Assembly (NCBI GenBank): GCA_963773655.1
Contig: CAVZBX010000001.1
Location: 682,001-746,000, forward strand
DNA: 64,000 nucleotides
Origin: DASSQJ01 sp963773655
Lineage (GTDB): Bacteria; Actinomycetota; Actinomycetes; Actinomycetales; Dermatophilaceae
Reading direction: 5' to 3'
Shown: in pieces, positions 34,176 through 42,139 of the stretch
How the letters are laid out: each line of letters begins with the position of its first letter
Position numbering within the stretch: the first letter of the stretch is position 1
Program-made: the position numbers and the translations under genes
The notes under the pieces: model-generated
Database searches by the model: none
Seen by the model: only the letters and a program-made list of their open reading frames with translations
What the model was told of the DNA's origin: nothing

Positions 34176-35170
34176 AGCGACTCCAGGGCGGCGGCCCGGT
34201 GGGCGAAGGTGTGCTGGGCGAGGGTGCGGGCTCGCCCGGCGGCCCGGAGCCCCTCGGCCCAGGCGCGGTCGGTGGCGGCTCGGCGGGCGAGCTCGGCCGC
34301 CTCCTGGGCCGACCCGAAGACCGCCACCTCGGTGCCCGGCTCGTAGAGCGCGGAGACGTCGGCCCGGTCGACGAGCTGCACCGCACCCACCCCGCAGGCC
34401 TCGAAGGTCCGCATCGTGAAGCCGTCCTGGTCGCCGTGGACGTTGAGGGCCGCTCGGGCGCCGGCCATCACGCCGTACGCCTCGGCGCGGGGGAGGTCGC
34501 GCCCGGCGGGTACCCCGGGGTGGCCCACGCGCCAGGTGCGGGCCCGGTCCAGGGGGTGCCGGGACCAGTCCCGTCCGAAGGCCCGCACGGCCACGCCGGA
34601 CGCCTGCAGGGCGGCGAGCAGCGCCTCGCGCGCCGGATAGCGGGCTCCGACGAAGACCACGTCGCCGCTCGGCCGAGGGGTGAAGGCGACGGCGGGGTCG
34701 TGCGCGAGCGGCACGTGCAGTGCCCGCAGGCCCTGCGCGGAGAGGGTCGCCACGTCGTGCGGCGAGTACGACGCCACCGGCCCGGCGGCCGCCAGCGAGC
34801 GGGGGGTGTGACCGGTCCGCCGGAGCTCGTCGTAGAGCCAGAGCGCGCGTCGTTGCCGCCTGCGGTCGAGCAGGTCCCAGAAGTCGTCGTCGAACGCGTC
34901 GCCCTTGACGACGAGGACGACCTCGGGATCGTGGGCGAGCACCGCCGCCCGCGCCCGGTGGCCGGTGGCGGCGCGGCGGCGGGCGTCGTCGGCGCCCATC
35001 CGTTCGGGCAGCTCGTGCGTCAGCTTCGCGGCCACCCGGGCCACCGGGCCGCGATCGTCGTAGGTGACCGTCCGGACGTCGTGGCCGCGCGCGGCGAGGG
35101 CGCGTTCCAGGGAGGTCCAGTAGCCGTGGAACACCGGGCTGAGGACGAGGACGCGGTTCGGGCGGCTCAC
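34163..35170 (-). CDS. CgeB-like glycosyltransferase
   Basis: A 335-residue protein of the CgeB/GT1 type. VLVLSPVFHGYWTSLERAL starts it, PEVVLVVKGDAFDDDFWDLL and VASYSPHDVATL follow, and the C-terminal domain has VVFVGARYPAREALL and ALNVHGDQDGFTMRTFEACG, the donor-site pattern of this family. The GTG at 35170 overlaps the epimerase stop (GTGA). These enzymes build surface glycans or spore polysaccharide; the donor is unknown. It is intact and in the middle of the glycan operon. Confidence 0.8.
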   Translation of the reverse strand: MSRPNRVLVLSPVFHGYWTSLERALAARGHDVRTVTYDDRGPVARVAAKLTHELPERMGADDARRRAATGHRARAAVLAHDPEVVLVVKGDAFDDDFWDLLDRRRQRRALWLYDELRRTGHTPRSLAAAGPVASYSPHDVATLSAQGLRALHVPLAHDPAVAFTPRPSGDVVFVGARYPAREALLAALQASGVAVRAFGRDWSRHPLDRARTWRVGHPGVPAGRDLPRAEAYGVMAGARAALNVHGDQDGFTMRTFEACGVGAVQLVDRADVSALYEPGTEVAVFGSAQEAAELARRAATDRAWAEGLRAAGRARTLAQHTFAHRAAALESLWRD

Positions 35171-36237
35171 GAGGTGAGCCCGCGCCGTGCGAGCTCGTCG
35201 AGGGCTGCCTCCCAGGTCGACGGGGAGGCTCCCGGGCGGTCCCACGAGGCCCGGACGAAGTCGGCGACGGCCTCGGCGCTGGTCCTCGTCGGAGCGGGGG
35301 CTCCGACCCGTCGGAGGCGGGTGAGGTCGGCACAGGCGTGCTCGATGTCGCCCGCGCGGTGCACGTCGACGCGGGTGACGCCGGTCGCTCCACCGGGCGC
35401 GGCCGCGCCGGCGAGGTGGGCGAGCTCGACGAGCGAGGTGCGCACCCCGGTTCCGCTGTTGAGGACGAGCGGCGATGCCGCTGAGGGCGGGCGGGCCACG
35501 ACGTGGGCGAGCAGCGCGGCGAGGTCGTCGACGTGGACGAAGTCACGGGTCTGGTGGCCGTCGCCGTAGACCGTGAGGGGCCGGCCGTCGCGCAGCATCG
35601 CGAGGAAGGCCGCCAGCACCCCGGTGTAGGGGTTGTGCAGCGCCTGTCCCGGACCGATGACGTTCTGTGGCCGGACGACGGTGAGGGGCACCCGTCCGGC
35701 ACACTCCTGCGCGGCCACCCGCTCGGCGACGGACTTGGTCTCGCCGTAGACCGACACGGGGCGATGGGGGTCGTCCTCGGTGGAGGCGAGCGGCCGGGCG
35801 AGGGAACAGCACCGGGCGCCGAAGGTCCGTCCGTGCTCCGGGCACCCGTAGGCGCCCTCGCCGTAGACGGCGCGAGAGCTCACCACCACGAGGGCGGCGT
35901 CGTGGGCGACCGCGTGCCGTGCGGCGAGCCTGGTCCCTTCGACGTTGATCCTCCGGTATCGGTCCGCCTCGTACATCGACTGGCCGGTCCCCGTCTCCGC
36001 GGCCAGGTGGACGACGACGTCCGGGCGCGCCGGCGCAGCGGGGTCGGCCCATGCGTCGGGGTCGGACACGTCGCGCACGAGCACCGGGCCGGGGAATGCG
36101 GCACGTGCGGCGTCGGGGTCCTGGTGCACCTGGGGGAGGAGGCAGTCCAACGCCGCCACGTCGTGCCCCGACCCGAGGAGCCGGCGCGCGACGTGCTGAC
36201 CGATGAAACCGGCGCCACCGGTGACGAACACCCTCAT
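35167..36237 (-). CDS. NAD-dependent nucleotide-sugar epimerase/dehydratase
   Basis: A 356-residue extended SDR. VTGGAGFIGQHVARRLLG binds NAD, VVHLAAETGTGQSMYEADR lies at the substrate side, and VSVYGETKSVAERVA supplies the YxxxK pair, with VVSSRAVYGEG before it. A Cys-containing insert (CPEHGRTFGARC) resembles that of dTDP-L-rhamnose 4-epimerase-type enzymes. RDFVHVDDLAALL is also typical. The exact sugar is open. The ATG at 36237 overlaps the stop of the short gene before it. Confidence 0.85.
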   Translation of the reverse strand: MRVFVTGGAGFIGQHVARRLLGSGHDVAALDCLLPQVHQDPDAARAAFPGPVLVRDVSDPDAWADPAAPARPDVVVHLAAETGTGQSMYEADRYRRINVEGTRLAARHAVAHDAALVVVSSRAVYGEGAYGCPEHGRTFGARCCSLARPLASTEDDPHRPVSVYGETKSVAERVAAQECAGRVPLTVVRPQNVIGPGQALHNPYTGVLAAFLAMLRDGRPLTVYGDGHQTRDFVHVDDLAALLAHVVARPPSAASPLVLNSGTGVRTSLVELAHLAGAAAPGGATGVTRVDVHRAGDIEHACADLTRLRRVGAPAPTRTSAEAVADFVRASWDRPGASPSTWEAALDELARRGLTS

Positions 36238-36506
36238 CGGCCACCCCCGGACGTGCTGTCAGGGGCGGCGTCGACGCTCGAGTCCACCGTGCTGCTGGAC
36301 CCGCCGTCGCCCGCGCGCCGGACCACGTCGACACCCTCGACGGCCGGGAAGGGCTCGCGGGACGCGTCCTCGACGACGACCACCCGGAGGCGGCGAGCGG
36401 TGAGCTGGCACCGGAGGTCCCGCACCGTGGCGAGGGCAGGCTCGGTCGGTCCGTAGCGAGGCACCACGACGGACACCGCGAGCGGCGGACGCGGTGGACT
36501 GGGCAC
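36234..36506 (-). CDS. Truncated family 2 glycosyltransferase remnant
   Basis: A 90-residue frame starting at GTG 36506. VSVVVPRYGPTEPALATV and LRVVVVEDASREPFPAVEGV match the N-terminal strands of GT-A family 2 enzymes (VSVVVPxY, VVVDDAS). The chain then turns into a Ser/Asp/Gly-rich tail and stops; the DxD and catalytic half are missing. It looks like a deletion remnant that still serves as the operon's first translated segment, since its stop overlaps the epimerase start (ATGA). Confidence 0.6.
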   Translation of the reverse strand: MPSPPRPPLAVSVVVPRYGPTEPALATVRDLRCQLTARRLRVVVVEDASREPFPAVEGVDVVRRAGDGGSSSTVDSSVDAAPDSTSGGGR

Positions 36507-36512
36507 CGCTCG

Positions 36513-36518
36513 ATGCTA
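36513..36518 (-). promoter_or_regulatory. -10 box TAGCAT for the minus-strand glycan operon
   Basis: On the minus strand TAGCAT (36518 to 36513) is followed by 6 nt and the GTG at 36506, a leaderless layout. It is the only clear promoter found for the chain of overlapping genes that runs down to about 28.1 kb and perhaps to 24.9 kb. Confidence 0.55.
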
Positions 36519-36582
36519 GTGGGGGGTGGGGTGGCCCACGGCCGCTTCCGGGCAGCCGTGGAGCCGGCTCGCGGACGGTGCC

Positions 36583-36622
36583 GGCGACCGGACGTCCGGG
36601 CCGGGCCGGATGTCCGGTCGCC
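36583..36622. repeat. Large inverted repeat in the divergent gap before the flippase gene
   Basis: Arms 36583-36599 and 36606-36622 pair over 17 bp with one G-T wobble around a 6-nt loop. The left arm contains CCGGACGTCCGG, itself a 12-bp palindrome. The gap 36507-36769 otherwise holds nothing recognised. The repeat could be an operator for both divergent units or an RNA hairpin in the flippase leader. Confidence 0.55.
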
Positions 36623-36769
36623 TCAGCCGGCGCCGTGCCATGATGGCGGCCCCGCGCCGGGCCGCCGGCCAGGGGGCCGGCCCTCCACACCCGAGAAGAG
36701 GCGCACGAGGCGAGGCGACATGGCACACGAGCGCGACGGACGCTGCGCCGCGCCCCGGGCCGGCCGGCG

Positions 36770-38239
36770 ATGACCGAGGCGGCACCCTCCTACGGTGCCC
36801 GCGCCGGTCGCGGCGTCGCGGCGAGCCTGGGCAACCAGCTGTACCGGATCGTCCTCCAGGTGGTCTCGGTCAGCCTGCTCGCCCGGTTGCTCGACCCGCA
36901 GGACTTCGGCCTGGTCGCGATGGTGCTCGCGGTCATCGGGGTCGGCGAGCTGCTGCGCGACCTCGGCCTCTCCGGTGCGGCCGTCCAGGCGCGGGAGCTG
37001 ACGACGGGCCAGCGGGACAACCTGTTCTGGCTCAACACCGGTACGGGCGCCGCCGTCGGCCTCGTCGTGGCGGCGTGCGCCCCGCTCATCGCCGCCGCCT
37101 ACGGCCAGGACGCGCTCGTCGCCATCACCCTGGCCCTGGCCCCGACGTTCCTGCTGTCCGGGCTGAGCACGCAGTACCGCGTGGGGCTGGTGCGTTCCCT
37201 CCGGTTCCAGCGCCTGGCCTGGGTCGACGCGGTCGGCACGACCCTGGCCCTCGGGGTGGGGCTCGCGCTCGCCGCGACGGGTGCCGGGTACTGGGCGCTC
37301 GTCGGGCAGCAGCTGGCGGGAGGGCTGCTGACCCTCGGCCTCCTGGTGGCAGCGGACCCGTGGCTGCCGGGTCCGTGGGGGCGGGGCCGGGGGACCCGCC
37401 ACTTCGTCACCTTCGGCGGGCACCTGCTGGCAGCGTCCCTCGCGGCCTACGTCAGCATGAACGCGGACTCCTTCGTCGTGGGTCGGCGCTTCGGCCCGGA
37501 GGTGCTGGGGCTCTACAACCGGGGCGCCCAGCTCGTGCGGCAGCCCGGGCGCCAGGTGATGGCAGCGTTCACCGTGGTCCTGCAGCCCATCCTCGCCCGG
37601 TTCCACGAGGACCGCGACCGCCTGGAGCAGGCGCTGCGGCACGGCCTGATCGCCGGGGCCTACCCGATCGCGATCGTCGGTGCCGTGCTCGCGGCGGACG
37701 CCCGCGGCGTCATCCTCCTCACCCTCGGTCCCCGGTGGACCGAGGTCGCGCCCTACCTCGTGGTCATGACCCTCGGCGTGCTGCTGCGGCAGGTCACCGA
37801 GGGCGTCTCCCTGGCCCTGGTCGCCTCGGGGAGGGGTCGCGCCCTCTCCGGGTACTCGGTGTTCTCGGCGGTGGTCGTCGTCTCGCTGATCGTCGCCGGC
37901 GCGCTCGTCAGCCCACTCGGTGCCGCGGTGGCGTACTCGCTCGCCCCACTGCTCACGTGGACCGCGGGGTACGCGTGGTTGCGCCGCCAGACCGGGCTCG
38001 AGGTCGGCGGGCTGCGCGTGGACGGGCTGCGGGTCGTGGCGCTGGGCCTGGTGGCGGCGGGGGTGGGCCGGCTGGTGGCGCTCGCCCTGGGCGACGTCCA
38101 CGAGCTGGTCCGGCTGCCGCTCGTCGCGCTCGCGGTGGGCGTCGTGTTCGCGGTGGCCACCGCCGTGCCGGCGGTGCGTCGGGACGTCACCGTCCTGGTC
38201 GAGTACGTGCGCCGCCTCGGCCGGCAGGAGGCCGCCTGA
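36770..38239 (+). CDS. Wzx-type polysaccharide flippase (MOP superfamily)
   Basis: A 489-residue membrane protein with about 12-14 hydrophobic helices. RIVLQVVSVSLLARLLDPQD with FGLVAMVLA and ALVQRRELT-like GAAVQARELTTGQ are typical of WzxC/Polysacc_synt_3 exporters, which flip lipid-linked repeat units across the membrane. SADSFVVGRRF-type NADSFVVGRRFGPEVLGLYNR is also present. It is divergent from the glycan operon and is the expected exporter for its product. No oligosaccharide polymerase (Wzy) was recognised in the window. Confidence 0.92.
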   Translation: MTEAAPSYGARAGRGVAASLGNQLYRIVLQVVSVSLLARLLDPQDFGLVAMVLAVIGVGELLRDLGLSGAAVQARELTTGQRDNLFWLNTGTGAAVGLVVAACAPLIAAAYGQDALVAITLALAPTFLLSGLSTQYRVGLVRSLRFQRLAWVDAVGTTLALGVGLALAATGAGYWALVGQQLAGGLLTLGLLVAADPWLPGPWGRGRGTRHFVTFGGHLLAASLAAYVSMNADSFVVGRRFGPEVLGLYNRGAQLVRQPGRQVMAAFTVVLQPILARFHEDRDRLEQALRHGLIAGAYPIAIVGAVLAADARGVILLTLGPRWTEVAPYLVVMTLGVLLRQVTEGVSLALVASGRGRALSGYSVFSAVVVVSLIVAGALVSPLGAAVAYSLAPLLTWTAGYAWLRRQTGLEVGGLRVDGLRVVALGLVAAGVGRLVALALGDVHELVRLPLVALAVGVVFAVATAVPAVRRDVTVLVEYVRRLGRQEAA

Positions 38240-38364
38240 GTGCGGCCACGGGCCGAGCCGGGCGCGGGCCGTTGGGTCGGCGTCGCGCCACGGACCCTCG
38301 GCGTGACGCGGCCAACAGGGTCAGGACGGCGCCGCCGACGGCGGCTGCACCTACGCTGGTCCGA

Positions 38365-39192
38365 ATGACCGACTCACCGATCGGGGTGTTCGACTCCGGC
38401 TACGGCGGCCTCACCGTGATGCGGGCGATCCTCGACCAGCTGCCCCACGAGTCGGTGGCGTACTTCGGCGACACCGCCCGCGCCCCCTACGGACCCCGGC
38501 CGATCGCCCAGACCCGCGAGTACGCCCTCCAGTGCCTCGACCGGCTCGTCGACCACGGCGTCAAGATGCTCGTCATCGCGTGCAACACCGCCAGTGCCGC
38601 GGTGCTCCACGACGCCCGTGAGCGCTACGACGTGCCCGTCGTCGAGGTCATCCGGCCGGCGGTGCGCCGTGCCGCGGCGGCCACCCGCAGTGGCCGCGTC
38701 GCGGTCATCTCCACCGAGGGGACGCACCGGTCCGGGGCGTACCTCGACGCGTTCGCCGCCGCCCCGCACCTGCACGTCACGAGCACGCCGTGCCCGCGGT
38801 TCGTCGAGTTCGTCGAGGCCGGGGTCACCGGCGGGCCCGAGCTCGTCGGCGTCGCCCACGAGTACCTCGACCCGCTGCGGGCCGCGGGAGTCGACACCGT
38901 GGTGCTCGGCTGCACCCACTACCCGCTCCTCACCGGCGTCATCTCCTACGTCCTCGGCGACGACGTGACCCTCGTGTCCAGTGCCGAGGAGACCGCCAAG
39001 GACGTCTTCCGGGTGCTGGCCGACCACGGCCTGCTCCGGCCCGACCACCTGCCCGAGCCGGGCCACGGCTTCACCACCACGGGCGACCCGGAGGAGTTCC
39101 GCCGGCTGGCGGGCCGCTTCCTGGGGGTCGGCTCCCACGTGGGGCCGGTCTTCCCGTCGCCACCGCTCGTCGCCAGGGCGGTGCTCGCATGA
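38365..39192 (+). CDS. murI: Glutamate racemase
   Basis: Makes D-glutamate for peptidoglycan. The 275 residues contain GVFDSGYGGLTVMRAIL, AYFGDTARAPYGPR, the first catalytic Cys in VIACNTASAA and the second in VLGCTHYPLL. TACGCT at 38352-38357 ends 7 nt before the ATG, so it is leaderless. Its stop overlaps the MBL gene start as ATGA, and the murI-MBL-rph-rdgB order is conserved in actinobacteria. Confidence 0.96.
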   Translation: MTDSPIGVFDSGYGGLTVMRAILDQLPHESVAYFGDTARAPYGPRPIAQTREYALQCLDRLVDHGVKMLVIACNTASAAVLHDARERYDVPVVEVIRPAVRRAAAATRSGRVAVISTEGTHRSGAYLDAFAAAPHLHVTSTPCPRFVEFVEAGVTGGPELVGVAHEYLDPLRAAGVDTVVLGCTHYPLLTGVISYVLGDDVTLVSSAEETAKDVFRVLADHGLLRPDHLPEPGHGFTTTGDPEEFRRLAGRFLGVGSHVGPVFPSPPLVARAVLA

Positions 39193-40466
39193 GGCTCACC
39201 GTCATCGGCTGCTCCGGGTCCTTCGCCGGCCCGGACTCGCCCGCGTCCTCGTACCTGCTCCGGGCCGACCACGAGGGTCGGACGTGGTCGGTGCTGCTCG
39301 ACCTGGGCAACGGCGCCCTCGGGCCCCTGCAGCGGCACCTCGACCCGGCCACCGACCTCGACGCCGTCTTCCTCAGCCACCTGCATCCCGACCACTGCGC
39401 CGACCTGCTGGGCCTCTACGTGATGCGGCGCTACCGCCCCTACGGCCTGTCCGGCTCCCGGCTGCCCGTTCACGGGCCCCGGGGGACGCTGCGGCGGCTG
39501 GAGCTGATGTACCACGGGCTCGACGAGGGCGGAATGGGCGCGCAGTTCGACGTGCGGGCCGTCCACGACCGCGAGCCGGTTCGGGTGGGGCCGTTCACCG
39601 TCACCCCCTACGCGGTCGAGCACCCGGTGGAGGCCTACGGCTACCGCGTCGAGGCCGACGGCGCCGTGCTCTCCTTCACCGGCGACACCGACGAGTGCCC
39701 GGCGCTGCAGCCGCTCCTCGCGGGCGCCGACCTCGTGCTCAGCGACAGCGCGTTCGTCGACGGCCGGGACACGATCCGCGGCATCCACCTGTCCGGGTCG
39801 CGGGCGGCCACCGCCGCCCTCCGCGCCGGTGGGGTGGGCCGGCTGCTGCTCACCCACATCCCCCCGTGGAACGACCGTGAGGTGTGCCGCCGGCAGGCGG
39901 CCGCGGTGTGGCCGGGCGAGGTGGAGCTCGCCGAGGGTGGCCGCACGTACCACGTCGGGATGGCGGCCGGCACCGGCGAGGTGGTCGTCGACGTCGCGGC
40001 CGGTCGCCGGATGTGGCTCGACTACCGCGCCACCCGGCCCGACCTGCCGCCCGAGGACGACCTCGCCGTCGAGTGCTTCGGCGACAGCCCGGCCCTCGCC
40101 GACGAGCTCATCGCGTTCGTCGTCGACGGCCCGAAGCGGGCGACCGCCGGTCTGGTGGCCGAGTACGCCGCCGACGACGAACGGCTGCCGCGGGTGGGCT
40201 CGCACTGGGTGGCCTGCGACGGGTCGGGCAAGCCCCGGGCCGTGCTGCGCTCCACCGAGCTGCGGGTCGGGCCGCTGTCCAGCGTCGACGCGCGGTTCGC
40301 GTGGGACGAGGGCGAGTACGACCGCACCCTGGACACCTGGCTGGACGGGCACCGTCGGTACTTCCGCCGCGCGTGCGAGCGGATCGGCGTCGAGTTCTCC
40401 GACGAGGTCGAGGTCTGCTTCGAGCGCTTCGACGTCGTCTGGCCGCCCGAGGTCGCCGACGGCTGA
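39189..40466 (+). CDS. Metallo-beta-lactamase-fold hydrolase fused to an ASCH domain
   Basis: A 425-residue protein. The first 260 residues are an MBL hydrolase with SHLHPDHCADLLG (HxHxDH), VEHPVEAYGY and FTGDTDE, as in the family usually placed between murI and rph. From about residue 275 (MWLDYRATRP) the chain is an ASCH domain: ECFGDSPALADELIAFV, KRATAGLVAEY, VGSHWVACDGSG and ERFDVVWP. ASCH domains bind RNA-like ligands and are normally separate proteins. The join is in frame without a break, but an ATG at 40011 could start the ASCH part alone. Fusion or lost stop are both possible. Confidence 0.85.
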   Translation: MRLTVIGCSGSFAGPDSPASSYLLRADHEGRTWSVLLDLGNGALGPLQRHLDPATDLDAVFLSHLHPDHCADLLGLYVMRRYRPYGLSGSRLPVHGPRGTLRRLELMYHGLDEGGMGAQFDVRAVHDREPVRVGPFTVTPYAVEHPVEAYGYRVEADGAVLSFTGDTDECPALQPLLAGADLVLSDSAFVDGRDTIRGIHLSGSRAATAALRAGGVGRLLLTHIPPWNDREVCRRQAAAVWPGEVELAEGGRTYHVGMAAGTGEVVVDVAAGRRMWLDYRATRPDLPPEDDLAVECFGDSPALADELIAFVVDGPKRATAGLVAEYAADDERLPRVGSHWVACDGSGKPRAVLRSTELRVGPLSSVDARFAWDEGEYDRTLDTWLDGHRRYFRRACERIGVEFSDEVEVCFERFDVVWPPEVADG

Positions 40467-40484
40467 CCGTCTAGCCTTGCGGCC

Positions 40485-41240
40485 ATGCCCGAGACGACCC
40501 GACACGACGGCCGCGCCCTCGACCAGCTGCGCGAGGTGCGGCTGACCCGCAACTGGCTCGACCACGCCGAGGGCAGCGTCCTCGTGGAGTTCGGCCGTAC
40601 CCGGGTGCTCTGTGCCGCCTCGTTCACCGAGGGCGTGCCGCGCTGGCTCAAGGGCCGTGGCACCGGCTGGGTCACGGCCGAGTACGAGATGCTGCCGCGC
40701 TCGACGAACACCCGCAGCGACCGCGAGTCGCGCCGTGGGAGGGTCGGCGGGCGCACGCACGAGATCTCCCGGCTCGTCGGCCGCAGCCTGCGCGCCGTCA
40801 TCGACACCAAGGCCCTCGGCGAGAACACCATCGTCCTCGACTGCGACGTGCTGCAGGCCGACGGCGGCACCCGGACCGCCGCCGTCACGGGCGCCTGGGT
40901 CGCGCTCGCCGACGCCGTCGCCGACGCCCGCGAGCGCGGGCTGCTGGCCGCCGGCGCCGAGCCGCTCACCGGCTCGGTCGCGGCCGTCAGCGTCGGGGTG
41001 GCCGGGGGCCGGCCGGTGCTCGACCTCGACTACCCCGAGGACTCCACCGCCGAGACGGACATGAACATCGTGATGACCGGGGACGGCCGGTTCGTCGAGG
41101 TGCAGGGGACCGCGGAGGGGGAGCCCTTCGACCGTGCCCTCCTCGGGGAGCTCCTCGACCTGGCCACGACCGGCTGCGCCGAGCTCACCCGGCTGCAGCG
41201 GGCGGCACTCGACGCCCCCGCGCGGGAGCGGGTGCGGTGA
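40485..41240 (+). CDS. rph: Ribonuclease PH
   Basis: A phosphorolytic 3'-5' exoribonuclease that trims tRNA 3' ends. The 251 residues include RHDGRALDQLREVRLT, VLVEFGRTRVLCAASF, RSTNTRSDRESRRGRVGGRT, LDCDVLQADGGTRTAAVTGA and EVQGTAEGEPFDR, in normal order and length. TAGCCT at 40472-40477 ends 7 nt before the ATG, suggesting a second, leaderless promoter inside the murI-rdgB cluster. The stop overlaps the rdgB GTG start (GTGA). Confidence 0.97.
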   Translation: MPETTRHDGRALDQLREVRLTRNWLDHAEGSVLVEFGRTRVLCAASFTEGVPRWLKGRGTGWVTAEYEMLPRSTNTRSDRESRRGRVGGRTHEISRLVGRSLRAVIDTKALGENTIVLDCDVLQADGGTRTAAVTGAWVALADAVADARERGLLAAGAEPLTGSVAAVSVGVAGGRPVLDLDYPEDSTAETDMNIVMTGDGRFVEVQGTAEGEPFDRALLGELLDLATTGCAELTRLQRAALDAPARERVR

Positions 41241-41875
41241 CCCGGCGCCTGGTCCTCGCGACGCGCAACGAGCACAAGGTCCACGAGCTGCGCCAGATCC
41301 TCGCCGACCTCGTCGCCGAGCTCGACGTCGAGGTCGTCGGCGCCGGTGAGGTCGACGGCGCCCCGGAGGTGCCCGAGACCGAGGTGACCTTCCTGGGAAA
41401 CGCCCGGCTCAAGGCGGTGGCGCTCGCCGAGGCCACCGGGCTGCCCGCCGTCGCCGACGACTCGGGGCTCGCGGTGGACGTGCTGGGCGGCTCGCCCGGG
41501 GTGTTCTCGGCCCGGTGGTCGGGCTCGCGGGCCGGAGCGGAGGCGAGTCGCCGGCAGGTCGACCGGGCCAACCTCGACCTGCTGCTGGAGCAGCTCGCCG
41601 ACGTGCCCGACGAGCACCGGGGGGCCGCGTTCGTCTGTGCGGCCGTCGTGGCGATGCCGGACGGGCGCGTCGAGGGCGTGGAGGGCCGGGTCGAGGGATC
41701 GCTGGTGCGCTCACCGCGCGGCACCAACGGCTTCGGCTACGACCCGGTGTTCGTCCCGCTCGGCGACGACCGCACCCTGGCGGAGCACAGTGACGAGGAG
41801 AAGAACGCCATCTCCCACCGCGGCACCGCCTTCCGGGCCCTCGCCCCCGTCCTGCGGGACGTCCTCGCCGGGTAG
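41237..41875 (+). CDS. rdgB: dITP/XTP pyrophosphatase (non-canonical purine NTPase)
   Basis: A 212-residue HAM1-family enzyme that removes dITP and XTP from the nucleotide pool. LVLATRNEHKVHELRQIL is the substrate-binding start, VADDSGLAVDVLGG holds the catalytic Asp, PGVFSARW and FGYDPVFVP follow. The GTG start overlaps the rph stop, so it is coupled to rph. A tRNA-Leu gene begins 51 bp past its end. Confidence 0.96.
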   Translation: MTRRLVLATRNEHKVHELRQILADLVAELDVEVVGAGEVDGAPEVPETEVTFLGNARLKAVALAEATGLPAVADDSGLAVDVLGGSPGVFSARWSGSRAGAEASRRQVDRANLDLLLEQLADVPDEHRGAAFVCAAVVAMPDGRVEGVEGRVEGSLVRSPRGTNGFGYDPVFVPLGDDRTLAEHSDEEKNAISHRGTAFRALAPVLRDVLAG

Positions 41876-41926
41876 GCCGCGCAGCCGGTGCCGCCCCGGT
41901 GGGTGGACGGCCTAGGCTGGCCGCGC

Positions 41927-42011
41927 GCGCAAGTGGCGGAACTGGCAGACGCGCCAGGTTTAGGTCCTGGTGCCTTCGGGTGTGCGGGTTCGAGTCCCGC
42001 CTTGCGCACCA
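41927..42011 (+). tRNA. tRNA-Leu (anticodon TAG), CCA encoded
   Basis: The 7-bp acceptor stem GCGCAAG/CTTGCGC closes the gene. The anticodon stem CCAGG/CCTGG holds loop TTTAGGT, giving anticodon TAG. A long variable arm marks a class II tRNA, and GGTTCGAGTCC forms the T loop. Discriminator A and CCA (42009-42011) are encoded. Confidence 0.97.
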
Positions 42012-42139
42012 CGGTGCTGCGATGGGGCACCGACGCCGCGGTCCCGCGCGCCCGGGGGCGAGGGGGCCGTCCGGCTCGACCCCGGGCACCACCGGTGGTT
42101 GTCCGCCGTGCCCGTCGGGCGACCCGTCCGAGGGTCGAG

